A stretch of 13,258 bases of DNA from an uncultured Oscillospiraceae bacterium (GTDB lineage Bacteria; Bacillota; Clostridia; Oscillospirales; Oscillospiraceae): the NCBI GenBank assembly GCA_934668295.1, contig CAKUND010000044.1, forward strand, positions 1-13,258, in the 5' to 3' direction. Positions 6,388-13,135 of this stretch are shown here, in pieces; position 1 is the first letter of the stretch, and the number at the start of each line of letters is the position of its first letter. A model generated the notes under the pieces. The model saw only the letters and a program-made list of their open reading frames with translations, did no database searches and was not told where the DNA came from. The translations under genes were made by a program, and so were the position numbers.

Positions 6388-6942
6388 ATGGAGAAAAAGG
6401 ATCTCCGCGCGTTGATCCGCGCGAAAAAACGCGCCATGACCCCCGCGCAGGTGGAAGCGGCCAGTGCCTGTCTGGCCCAGCAGCTGTTCCGGCACCCGGC
6501 CTATCAGGCCGCAAAGAGCCTGTACGGCTATCTGTCCTATAATCAGGAGGTGCGCACGGCGGCCATTCTGCGCCGGGCGCAGCAGGACGGCAAGCGCGTG
6601 GCCGTGCCGAAGGTGTTTGGCGATGAAATGAAGTTTTTATGGCTGGACGATCTGTCCGCCGTCGCGCCGGGCGCGTACAATATCCCGGAGCCCGTCGCGG
6701 ACGGGCCGGAGGCGGACGACGAGACGGCGCTCGTGCTCATGCCGGGCCTCGCCTTTGACCCGGAGGGGCACCGCTGCGGCTACGGCGGGGGCTTTTACGA
6801 CAAATATCTCGCCGCCCACCCGAAGCACGTGACGCTGGCGCTGTGCTATTCGTTCCAGATGCTTGACCATCTGGACACGGATGAGTTTGATATTCCGGTG
6901 CAGTATGTGATTTCTGCGCCGGTCGAGGAGGAAAAAGTGTGA
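6388..6942 (+). CDS. 5-formyltetrahydrofolate cyclo-ligase (MTHFS family)
   Basis: A 184-residue cytoplasmic enzyme that converts 5-formyltetrahydrofolate to 5,10-methenyltetrahydrofolate with ATP, returning folate to the one-carbon pool. Family signs: basic N-terminus DLRALIRAKKRAMT, SYNQEVRT (50-57, substrate pocket region), GKRVAVPKV (68-76), LVLMPGLAFDPEGHRCGYGG (115-134) and GGGFYDKYL (133-141), the nucleotide and substrate-binding block near the C-terminus. The start at 6388 has GGGAGG with a 7-8 nt spacer. The frame is open far upstream into the deacetylase gene, but that part is an alternate-frame shadow. The stop overlaps the GTG start of the next gene by four bases, so the two are coupled. 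Confidence 0.95.
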   Translation: MEKKDLRALIRAKKRAMTPAQVEAASACLAQQLFRHPAYQAAKSLYGYLSYNQEVRTAAILRRAQQDGKRVAVPKVFGDEMKFLWLDDLSAVAPGAYNIPEPVADGPEADDETALVLMPGLAFDPEGHRCGYGGGFYDKYLAAHPKHVTLALCYSFQMLDHLDTDEFDIPVQYVISAPVEEEKV

Positions 6943-7526
6943 ACAAATACATCTTTGTCCTGATCGTCTGTGCGGTCGTGTTTCTCATCTGCTTTCTGAT
7001 CGACACACTGTTCAAGCTGATCTTCCCGAAATCCAAGCTGGAAAAGAGCAAACAGGCCGTCCGCCCGCCGCGGAGAAGCGCGGTGATCGGCGTCATTCTG
7101 ACCTTCGCGGGTGCAGCGATGCTCGTGAAGCTGCTGCCGGAAAAAACCGATGTGCTGTTCCTCATCGGCAGCATCGTGGCAATCATCTTCGGCGTGATTC
7201 TGCTGTGTACTTATTTTTCCGTCGTCATCTACTATGACGACGAGGGCTTCCTGTATAAGGCCTGGGGCCACGGGAAAAAGGAGTTCCGCTACAGTCAGAT
7301 CAAGGGCCAGCGGAGCCTGCTCACGCGCGGCGGCGTCAATACGATCCTCTTTGTCGGCGACGAGGAGATCAACCTCTACAGCGCCATGCAGAACCTGAAC
7401 GCATTTCTCAGCAAGGCGTTTTTCAAATGGTGCGCTGCCAGGGGCATTGATCCGGACTCGGTCGAAAATAACCCACGCATGGCGACGTATTTCCCAGACC
7501 CCGACAGTGAACCCGCGCAGAGCTGA
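6939..7526 (+). CDS. Unrecognised membrane protein, three helices plus a cytosolic-type C-terminal domain
   Basis: 195 residues. A strongly hydrophobic helix occupies about residues 3-29, then a basic stretch (KSKLEKSKQAVRPPRR), then two more helices (about 47-66 and 71-98). The soluble remainder has alternating hydrophobic strands (VVIYYDDEGFLYKAWG, EFRYSQIKG, INLYSAMQNLNAFLSKAF) recalling bacterial PH-like membrane proteins, and ends in an acidic tail with ENNPRMATYFPDPDSE. I do not recognise a named family with certainty. The start is GTG at 6939, overlapping the cyclo-ligase stop (GTGA), with AGGAGG at 6926-6931 and a 7-nt spacer. The strong ribosome-binding site and coupling make it a real gene. 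Function unknown; a link to folate metabolism is not implied by the operon alone. Confidence 0.8.
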   Translation: MNKYIFVLIVCAVVFLICFLIDTLFKLIFPKSKLEKSKQAVRPPRRSAVIGVILTFAGAAMLVKLLPEKTDVLFLIGSIVAIIFGVILLCTYFSVVIYYDDEGFLYKAWGHGKKEFRYSQIKGQRSLLTRGGVNTILFVGDEEINLYSAMQNLNAFLSKAFFKWCAARGIDPDSVENNPRMATYFPDPDSEPAQS

Positions 7527-7533
7527 AAAAAGT

Positions 7534-7571
7534 GCCTCCTCTTTCCGCTGGAAAGAGGAGGCTGCATTTTT
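7534..7571. terminator. Bidirectional intrinsic terminator between convergent genes
   Basis: A perfect 13-bp stem (7534-7546 with 7550-7562, loop GCT) is followed by TTTTT at 7567-7571 and preceded by AAAAAA at 7526-7531. It ends transcription of the plus-strand cyclo-ligase operon and of the minus-strand oxidoreductase pair. Confidence 0.9.
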
Positions 7572-7782
7572 ACTCGCCGTCCAGCAGCTCCATCAGATCG
7601 TCGAGCTCGTCCTCAAGCGCCTCGTGGCGCTCGGCCCAGCGGTCGTAGGCTGCGCTTGTCATATCCTCCGGTTCGCGAGCCTCCAGCTCCGCGAGCTTTT
7701 CGTGCAGCTCCTGCACGCGCGCGAGAAGTTCTTCCTGTTCCGGTTCCTCCGCGTCTGCGGGGAAGGGAATGATCTGTGCCAT
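7570..7782 (-). CDS. Small acidic, helix-rich protein of unknown function
   Basis: 70 residues from the ATG at 7782, which has AAAGGA eight bases upstream. An in-frame ATG at 7791 would overlap the upstream stop as ATGA but lacks a spaced Shine-Dalgarno. After a short hydrophobic start (MAQIIPFPA), the protein is very rich in Glu and Leu with heptad-like spacing (EELLARVQELHEKLAELEAR, then RHEALEDELDDLMELLDGE), so two antiparallel helices or a coiled coil are likely. No Cys, no signal peptide and no membrane segment. It directly follows the FAD oxidoreductase gene and probably depends on its transcript and translation. No family recognised; a partner or adaptor role is only a guess. Confidence 0.75.
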   Translation of the reverse strand: MAQIIPFPADAEEPEQEELLARVQELHEKLAELEAREPEDMTSAAYDRWAERHEALEDELDDLMELLDGE

Positions 7783-7787
7783 AGGTC

Positions 7788-9386
7788 TCATCCTTTCCGT
7801 TCGTTGATGATGGCTTCCGCCGTCAGCATGCCGTCCAGCGCGGCGGAGGTGATGCCGCCGGCGTAGCCCGCGCCCTCTCCGCAGGGATACAGACCGCGCA
7901 GACGCGACTGCCGCGTCTCGTCGCGGAGAATGCGCACGGGGGACGAGCTGCGCGTCTCCGGCGCGGTCAGAACGGCGTCCGGCAGGGCAAAGCCATGCAG
8001 GCGTTTGTCCAGCTCCGGCAGCGCCTGCTCGAGAACGGCTGTGATGCGCTCCGGCAGGACCTCGTGCAGCTCGCAGAGCGTCACGCCGGGCCGGTAGGTC
8101 GGCTGGACGGCTCCAAGCGTCTGCGAGGGCTGTTTTTTCAGGAAATCACCGACGAGCTGCGCAGGCGCGCGGTAATTGCTTCCGCCCGCGCGGAAGGCCG
8201 CCTGCTCGATCTGCCGCTGCCAGTACATGCCGCCGAGCGGGGAGCTGTCCGGGAAGTCGGCGGGATTCAGCGTGACGAGCAGGGCCGCGTTCGCGTTTTC
8301 ACCGCCGCGCGCATGGTCGGACATGCCGTTCGTCACGACGCCGCCCGGCTCCGACGCTGCCGCGACGACGTACCCGCCGGGACACATGCAGAAGGTATAG
8401 GCCGAGCCGCCGCCCGGCAGCTGCACGTTCAGCTTGTAATCCGCCGCGCCGAGCCCCGGCGCTGCTGCAAACGGGCCATACTGGCTCTCGTTGATCTGCC
8501 GCTGCGGATGCTCGATGCGCACGCCCATGGAAAACGGCTTCGGCTCCATCGGGATCCCGGCGCTGTACAGCGCCTCAAACGTGTCGCGCGCGCTGTGCCC
8601 GATGGCGAGCAGGACGCGGGAGGCTGGGATCAATGTTTCCTCGCCCGCGTGCGCGGCGCGGACGGCCGTGATGCGGCCGTTTTCTGTTTCGAGGCCGGTC
8701 AGCTTCGTGCCGAAGCGGATCTCGCCGCCGTAATGAAGAATTTTCTCCCGCAGATTCTGCACGACCGTGACCAGCTCGTCCGTGCCGATGTGCGGCTTGG
8801 CGTCGTACAGGATATCCGCGCTGGCCCCGGCCTCGGCAAACTGCTCCAGGATCCAGCCGATGCGCTCATTTTTAACGCCGGTATTCAATTTTCCGTCCGA
8901 AAATGTGCCCGCGCCGCCCTCGCCGAACTGCACGTTGCACTCCGGGTCAAGCGCGCCGGTCTGCCAGAAGCGCGACACGGCCTCGTGCCGCGTTTTTGCG
9001 TCCTGCCCGCGCTCGAGTACAATTGGGCGAAGACCCGCCATGCTGAGGACCAGCGCGGCGAACATCCCCGCCGGGCCGAAGCCCACAATAACGGGCCGGC
9101 TGTCCGGCAGCGTCTGCGGCTGCGGGACACAGTAAACCGTGTCCTTCGCGATGGACGCCTTCGGGCAGTGGGCCATTTTGAGGGTTTTATCTTCCCTGCC
9201 CTTTACGGCCACGTCGACGGTATAGATGATGCGCACGTCGTTCTTTTTGCGTGCGTCGACGGATTTTTTCTTCAGGTCCAGCTGCTTGATCTCGTTCGGA
9301 GAAATGCGCAGCTGCCGCGCAGCGGCCTGCACGAGGCGGGCCATGTCGCCGTCCGGCGGCAAAGAGAGATCGCGGATGCGGATCAT
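7788..9386 (-). CDS. FAD-dependent oxidoreductase (COG2509-type NAD(FAD)-utilizing dehydrogenase)
   Basis: 532 residues, cytoplasmic. An N-terminal domain of about 90 residues (MIRIRDLSLPPDGD, then KKKSVDARKKNDVRIIYTVD) is typical of this family. The Rossmann FAD site follows: VIVGFGPAGMFAAL with GFGPAG at 102-107 and the strand-end acidic residue in PIVLERG. Further blocks are QFGEGGAGTFSDGKLNTG, a mid-protein AIGHSARDTFEAL, and the C-terminal FAD-contacting PCGEGAGYAGGITSAALDG. The family is widespread in Firmicutes, but its physiological substrate is not established, so no reaction is assigned. The start at 9386 is chosen because GGAGG (9398-9394) lies seven bases upstream; the ATG at 9389 would have only four. 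Transcription starts from an extended -10 promoter within an inverted repeat. Confidence 0.93.
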   Translation of the reverse strand: MIRIRDLSLPPDGDMARLVQAAARQLRISPNEIKQLDLKKKSVDARKKNDVRIIYTVDVAVKGREDKTLKMAHCPKASIAKDTVYCVPQPQTLPDSRPVIVGFGPAGMFAALVLSMAGLRPIVLERGQDAKTRHEAVSRFWQTGALDPECNVQFGEGGAGTFSDGKLNTGVKNERIGWILEQFAEAGASADILYDAKPHIGTDELVTVVQNLREKILHYGGEIRFGTKLTGLETENGRITAVRAAHAGEETLIPASRVLLAIGHSARDTFEALYSAGIPMEPKPFSMGVRIEHPQRQINESQYGPFAAAPGLGAADYKLNVQLPGGGSAYTFCMCPGGYVVAAASEPGGVVTNGMSDHARGGENANAALLVTLNPADFPDSSPLGGMYWQRQIEQAAFRAGGSNYRAPAQLVGDFLKKQPSQTLGAVQPTYRPGVTLCELHEVLPERITAVLEQALPELDKRLHGFALPDAVLTAPETRSSSPVRILRDETRQSRLRGLYPCGEGAGYAGGITSAALDGMLTAEAIINERKG

Positions 9387-9401
9387 CATGGTTCCTCCAT
9401 G

Positions 9402-9428
9402 TGTGATATTTTTCATTATCATATCACA
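9402..9428 (-). promoter_or_regulatory. Extended -10 promoter overlapped by a palindromic operator-like site (oxidoreductase gene)
   Basis: Minus strand: TGATATGAT, an extended -10 (hexamer TATGAT at 9423-9418); a -35-like TTTCCG lies 18 nt upstream. A perfect inverted repeat TGTGATAT (9402-9409) and ATATCACA (9421-9428), 11 nt apart, straddles the -10 and the predicted start near 9411. Since the arms span the start point it fits a repressor operator better than an RNA hairpin. The regulator is unknown. Confidence 0.55.
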
Positions 9429-9469
9429 GAATCGGCAAAAACGGAAACCGAAAAACTGACGCGCCGGAT

Positions 9470-9511
9470 TTTACAAAATGTTCACGCAAACGCGCGGAAC
9501 GGCAGTATAAT
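9470..9511 (+). promoter_or_regulatory. Promoter of the two-component operon with a Pho-box-like direct repeat
   Basis: TTTACA (9470-9475) and TTCACG (9481-9486) are separated by five bases, an 11-bp period. A consensus -10 TATAAT lies at 9506-9511, with no good -35 (expected 9483-9488). This is the layout of an activator-dependent promoter bound by an OmpR/PhoB-type regulator. The same arrangement recurs before htrA. The binding protein is inferred to be the regulator encoded just downstream. Confidence 0.6.
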
Positions 9512-9528
9512 ATTTTTTATATTGTATC

Positions 9529-9549
9529 AGAAGGGAGCGCGCTTCTCCT
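9529..9549 (+). promoter_or_regulatory. Unusual Shine-Dalgarno hairpin of the response regulator gene
   Basis: The best Shine-Dalgarno, AAGGGAG (9531-9537), is 12 nt from the ATG at 9550, longer than normal. It can fold: GGAG (9534-9537) pairs with CTCC (9545-9548), or AGAAG (9529-9533) with CTTCT (9542-9546). Folding would either hide the site or shorten the distance to the start. Which form matters is not known. Confidence 0.4.
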
Positions 9550-10236
9550 ATGGCAAAAACGATCCTGATCGTCGAAGACGATCCGAATATCTCCGAGCTT
9601 GTGCAGATGTATCTCGAAAAAGAGGGCTACAACACCCGCATCGCCTCCGACGGCGGACAGGGACTTGACCTGTTCCGGCAGCTCCGGCCCGATCTGGTGC
9701 TGCTCGATATCATGCTGCCCGTGATGGACGGCTGGAGCGTCCTGCGCACCATCCGGCAGGACAGCAAGACCCCCGTCATCATGCTCACAGCCAAGGGCGA
9801 GACGAACGACAAGGTGCAGGGGCTCAAGCAGGGCGCGGACGACTATCTCACCAAGCCCTTCGAAATGAAGGAGCTTTTGGCCCGTGTCGAGGCCGTTCTG
9901 CGCCGCGCAGGCGGCGAGGACGACAAGACGAAGCCCCGCCGGCTGGTCTTCGACAAGCTGATCATCGACCTCGACTCGTTCGAGCTCATCGTCGACGGCA
10001 AGCGCATCGAGACGCCGCCCAAGGAAATGGAGCTTTTGTACCACCTCGCCTCCAGCCCGAACCGCGTCTTTACGCGCAACCAGCTGCTCGACGAGGTCTG
10101 GGGCTTTGATTATTTCGGCGACAGCCGCACCGTCGACGTCCATGTCAAGCGCCTGCGCGAAAAGCTCGAGGGCGTGTCGGACAAGTGGAGCCTCAAGACC
10201 GTCTGGGGCGTCGGGTATAAATTCGAGGTCCTGTAA
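9550..10236 (+). CDS. OmpR/PhoB-family response regulator
   Basis: 228 residues. The receiver domain (about 1-120) has the acidic pocket E9-D10-D11, phospho-acceptor D53 in LVLLDIMLP, switch T80 in IMLTAKGE and K102 in DDYLTKPFE. The C-terminal winged-helix DNA-binding domain (about 130-228) shows the family pattern: LLYHLASSPNRVFTRNQLLD, then the recognition helix region SRTVDVHVKRLREKLE, and the GVGYKFE wing. Phosphorylation by the kinase encoded two bases downstream is expected to activate DNA binding. Direct repeats at its own promoter and at htrA fit tandem binding of such a regulator, so it probably controls itself and the protease. The particular signal cannot be told; the nearest logical parallel is CssR of Bacillus (secretion stress), without claim of orthology. 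Confidence 0.96.
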   Translation: MAKTILIVEDDPNISELVQMYLEKEGYNTRIASDGGQGLDLFRQLRPDLVLLDIMLPVMDGWSVLRTIRQDSKTPVIMLTAKGETNDKVQGLKQGADDYLTKPFEMKELLARVEAVLRRAGGEDDKTKPRRLVFDKLIIDLDSFELIVDGKRIETPPKEMELLYHLASSPNRVFTRNQLLDEVWGFDYFGDSRTVDVHVKRLREKLEGVSDKWSLKTVWGVGYKFEVL

Positions 10237-10238
10237 CC

Positions 10239-11669
10239 ATGAAAACAACGTTCAGCCGGCAGTTTGCCCTCATTGCGGCGCTGCTGCTGGTCTGTATGAT
10301 CTTCACGGGCGTCTCGTTCCGGTTCCTGATGCTGGGCTATCTCAAAAACGACAAAAAGGAGACGCTCAGCGCCGATGCCGAGGCCGTCGCCTCGTTGGCT
10401 GAGGCGTACGACTCGACGGGCGAATTGGAGGAAAACTGGGACTTTCGGCTAAGCCTGTCCCTGTTCTCCGATGTCGGAGAGGCCGAGGCGCTGGTCTGCG
10501 ACGAAAACGGCTTCGTCGTCCTGTGCTCCTGCGACGAGTTTAACTGTGAGCACATCGGCCGTCAGGTCGATGCGAATCTCATCACCGAAATTGACGCCGG
10601 CGGCGAAACGTTCCGCATCGGGACGCTGGACGGCATCCACGACGGCAGACGATACATCGCAGGCAGGCCCATCGTCTCAAGCGATACGAATGAGACGATC
10701 GGCTATGTCATCATTTCCTCTGACATGACGCAGATCACGGATTTCATGCAGCGCAGCACATCGCTGTTTTTCTATGTGGCGATCGTTGTGCTGGTGCTGG
10801 CGCTGGCCGCGGCGACATTTTTGTCGCACCAGCAGGCGCAGCCGCTGGCCAGGGTCGCAGACGCGGCCCGGCGCTTCGGCCGGGGTGAGCTCGATACCCG
10901 CGTGACGGTGCCGGACAGCTGCGGCGAGGAGGTCGTCGATCTGGCGAACGCCTTCAACACCATGGCGGATTCTCTGGAAAAGTCTGAGCAGCGCAGGCAG
11001 GAGTTTGTTGCGAACGTCTCACACGAGCTGAAAACCCCCATGACCACCATCGGCGGCTACATCGACGGCATGCTCGACGGGACCATTCCGCCGGAAAAGC
11101 AGCAGCATTACATGCAGATCGTCTCCGACGAGGTGCGCAGGCTCTCACGGCTGGTGCGCAACATGCTCGACATTGCAAAGCTGCAGGCCATGGGCGTGGA
11201 GGAGAGCCGGAAGACGCGCTTTGATCTCGGCGAGGAGATGAGCGACGTGCTCATCACGTTCGAGCAGAAGATCTACAACAAGCACCTCGACGTGCGCGTC
11301 GATCTGCCGGACAAGCCCGTCTGGACGCGGGCCGAGCGCGACAGCATCACGCAGGTCATCTACAATCTGATCGACAACGCCATCAAATTCTGCCCCGACG
11401 GCGGCAGGCTTGCCCTGCGGCTGCAGCCGGACGGCAGCAAGGCCCGCGTGACCGTCGAAAACACCGGCCCGACCATCGACAAGGACGAGCTGCCGCTGCT
11501 CTTTGACCGCTTCCACAAGGCCGATAAATCCCGCTCGGCCGACCGCGAGGGCTGGGGCCTCGGGCTCTACATCGCGAAGACCATCGTCGGCGCGCACGGC
11601 GGCGATATCTGGGCCACAAGCGAAAACGGCGTGACGCAGTTCAACTTCACGCTGCCCACGGTCCGGTAA
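10239..11669 (+). CDS. Membrane sensor histidine kinase
   Basis: 476 residues, partner of the regulator gene ending two bases upstream. Layout: membrane helix about 8-33, extracytoplasmic sensor about 34-173, second helix about 174-196, HAMP about 197-250, dimerisation/phosphoacceptor domain with H262 in VANVSHELKTPM, and an ATPase domain with the N box NLIDNAIKF (376-384, N380) and the G box GWGLGLYIAK (438-447). The G1-type block is VENTGPTI (406-413), with Asn in place of the usual adenine-contacting Asp, a variant that I recall from related clostridial kinases. The sensor region carries four cysteines, C87, C96, C98 and C103, followed by H105, unusual for an exported domain and possibly a metal or redox sensor. 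It should both phosphorylate and dephosphorylate the regulator. Confidence 0.96.
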   Translation: MKTTFSRQFALIAALLLVCMIFTGVSFRFLMLGYLKNDKKETLSADAEAVASLAEAYDSTGELEENWDFRLSLSLFSDVGEAEALVCDENGFVVLCSCDEFNCEHIGRQVDANLITEIDAGGETFRIGTLDGIHDGRRYIAGRPIVSSDTNETIGYVIISSDMTQITDFMQRSTSLFFYVAIVVLVLALAAATFLSHQQAQPLARVADAARRFGRGELDTRVTVPDSCGEEVVDLANAFNTMADSLEKSEQRRQEFVANVSHELKTPMTTIGGYIDGMLDGTIPPEKQQHYMQIVSDEVRRLSRLVRNMLDIAKLQAMGVEESRKTRFDLGEEMSDVLITFEQKIYNKHLDVRVDLPDKPVWTRAERDSITQVIYNLIDNAIKFCPDGGRLALRLQPDGSKARVTVENTGPTIDKDELPLLFDRFHKADKSRSADREGWGLGLYIAKTIVGAHGGDIWATSENGVTQFNFTLPTVR

Positions 11670-11684
11670 ACGCCGCACGGAAGA

Positions 11685-11727
11685 TTTACAGATCGTTCAA
11701 CGTCTGTTCAAATCCGCGGGATATACT
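11685..11727 (+). promoter_or_regulatory. htrA promoter with three 11-bp-spaced direct repeats (Pho-box-like)
   Basis: TTTACA (11685-11690), TTCAAC (11696-11701) and TTCAAA (11707-11712) are each separated by five bases. The -10 TATACT is at 11722-11727 and no consensus -35 is present. The first repeat lies 37 nt before the -10, against 36 nt at the two-component promoter. The predicted start is near 11734, giving a leader of about 28 nt. A shared response regulator is inferred. Confidence 0.6.
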
Positions 11728-11761
11728 AAAACCATGAACTCCAAGCAAGAGGGTGTCTGAT

Positions 11762-13075
11762 ATGAGCTTTGACAACAACAGCTTCTATGACGACAATTCC
11801 ACAAAGAACTGGCAGCCGCAGCCGACGCCGATGGAGGATCGCAGGCGCAGGCACACCGGAAAATGGATCACGGCGATCGTGATCCTGGGTCTGCTGGCGC
11901 TGGCCGTGACCGGCACGGTGCATCTGGTGCGCGATGTCGGCGTGACGCTCAACCGGTCGGATACCGGCTTTCTTCTGACCGTCGGCACGCAGCCGGCGCA
12001 GACCGCTCCAACCGAGCAGACGCAGACAGCAAAGGAAACGGAACCGTCCGTTCAGACCGAAGCGCCTGCGCAGACACCGCAGGCCGCCGAGGAGCTGCCG
12101 CAGCTGACGATCACGCAGTCGCCCGCGGGCGTCCCGACCGTCGCCTCCGATGAAGACGGCGCGCTGAGCCTGCAGGAAATTTACCGCCGGTGCATCGGAA
12201 GCGTCGTCTCCATCGTGACCGTCACGCCGTCCGGCAAGGCCAGCGGCACCGGCATCATCATGTCGGCAGACGGATATGTCATCACGAACCATCATGTGAT
12301 CGAAAACGCGCAGGCCGTGAGCGTCCTGACCTCTGACAGTCAGGAATACACCGCGTCGGTCGTCGGCAGCGACGAGACGAGCGACCTTGCCGTTCTGAAG
12401 ATCGAAGCGGACGGGCTGCAGGCCGCAGAATTCGGCGATTCGTCCGTTCTGCAGGTCGGAGACAGCGTTGCCGCCATCGGCGACCCGCTCGGTACAGCGC
12501 TGCGCGGCACGATGACCGACGGCATCGTCTCTGCCATCAACCGAGATCTGACCGTCAATGACCGCACGATGAGCCTGATCCAGACGAATGCCGCGCTCAA
12601 CAACGGCAACTCCGGCGGGCCGCTTATCAACTGCTACGGGCAGGTCATCGGCATCAACACGATGAAGATGAGCAACTTCTATTCCTCGTCCACGACCGTT
12701 GAGGGCATCGGCTTCGCGATCCCGATCGACACAGCCAAGCCCATCATCGACGAGCTGATCGAAAAGGGCTATGTCTCCGGCCGTCCGGCCATCGGCATCG
12801 ACGGCGAAACGCTCCCCGCGACGTACCGCATCTATTACCGGCTGCCGCAGGGCATCTATGTGACGCGCGTCTACCGCAACAGCGACGCTGCCGCGAAGGG
12901 TGTCTCCGAGGGCGATATCATCACCGCCATCAACGGCGTCTCCGTCACGACGATGGAGCAGCTCAACCGTGTCAAGAACCAGTTTACTGCCGGTCAGACC
13001 ATCACGCTCACCATCTACCACGGCGGCGTTTCTTCCGACGTGGAGATTATCCTGATGGATCGCGCAAACGCATAA
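11762..13075 (+). CDS. htrA: Membrane-anchored HtrA/DegP-like serine protease with PDZ domain
   Basis: 437 residues. A cytoplasmic head rich in Asn, Asp and Pro precedes a single membrane helix (about 34-55, after RRRRHTGKW), then a Thr/Gln/Glu/Pro-rich linker (about 76-115) leading to the external trypsin-like domain. The catalytic triad is complete: H178 in TNHHVIENA, D208 in ETSDLAVLK, and S284 in NNGNSGGPL. One PDZ domain lies near the C-terminus (about 340-430, including GVSEGDIITAINGVSV). Such proteases degrade or refold misfolded proteins at the outer face of the membrane. The start at 11762 is chosen because GAGGG lies eight bases upstream; a GTG at 11753 would abut the Shine-Dalgarno. 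It follows the sensor kinase gene by 92 nt with its own promoter, and its operator suggests control by that two-component pair. Confidence 0.95.
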   Translation: MSFDNNSFYDDNSTKNWQPQPTPMEDRRRRHTGKWITAIVILGLLALAVTGTVHLVRDVGVTLNRSDTGFLLTVGTQPAQTAPTEQTQTAKETEPSVQTEAPAQTPQAAEELPQLTITQSPAGVPTVASDEDGALSLQEIYRRCIGSVVSIVTVTPSGKASGTGIIMSADGYVITNHHVIENAQAVSVLTSDSQEYTASVVGSDETSDLAVLKIEADGLQAAEFGDSSVLQVGDSVAAIGDPLGTALRGTMTDGIVSAINRDLTVNDRTMSLIQTNAALNNGNSGGPLINCYGQVIGINTMKMSNFYSSSTTVEGIGFAIPIDTAKPIIDELIEKGYVSGRPAIGIDGETLPATYRIYYRLPQGIYVTRVYRNSDAAAKGVSEGDIITAINGVSVTTMEQLNRVKNQFTAGQTITLTIYHGGVSSDVEIILMDRANA

Positions 13076-13084
13076 CACAGAAGC

Positions 13085-13120
13085 AAATGCCCCCGCCGCA
13101 GAAGCGGCGGGGGCATTTTT
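13085..13120. terminator. Bidirectional intrinsic terminator after htrA and asnS
   Basis: A 15-bp stem (13085-13099 with 13104-13118, loop AGAA), extremely GC-rich in its centre, has AAA and TTTTT flanks. It serves htrA on the plus strand and the asparaginyl-tRNA synthetase gene on the minus strand. Confidence 0.92.
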
Positions 13121-13135
13121 ACGTCTCAGGGGGTC

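Noticed and set aside
7995..9668. Plus-strand open frame of 557 codons
   Set aside because: It is antisense to the FAD oxidoreductase and then overruns the divergent promoter region and the response regulator start.
11726..13078. Minus-strand open frame of 450 codons opposite htrA
   Set aside because: It mirrors the htrA gene almost exactly, codes an Asp/Arg/Val-rich sequence with no recognisable domain, and htrA has a complete catalytic triad.
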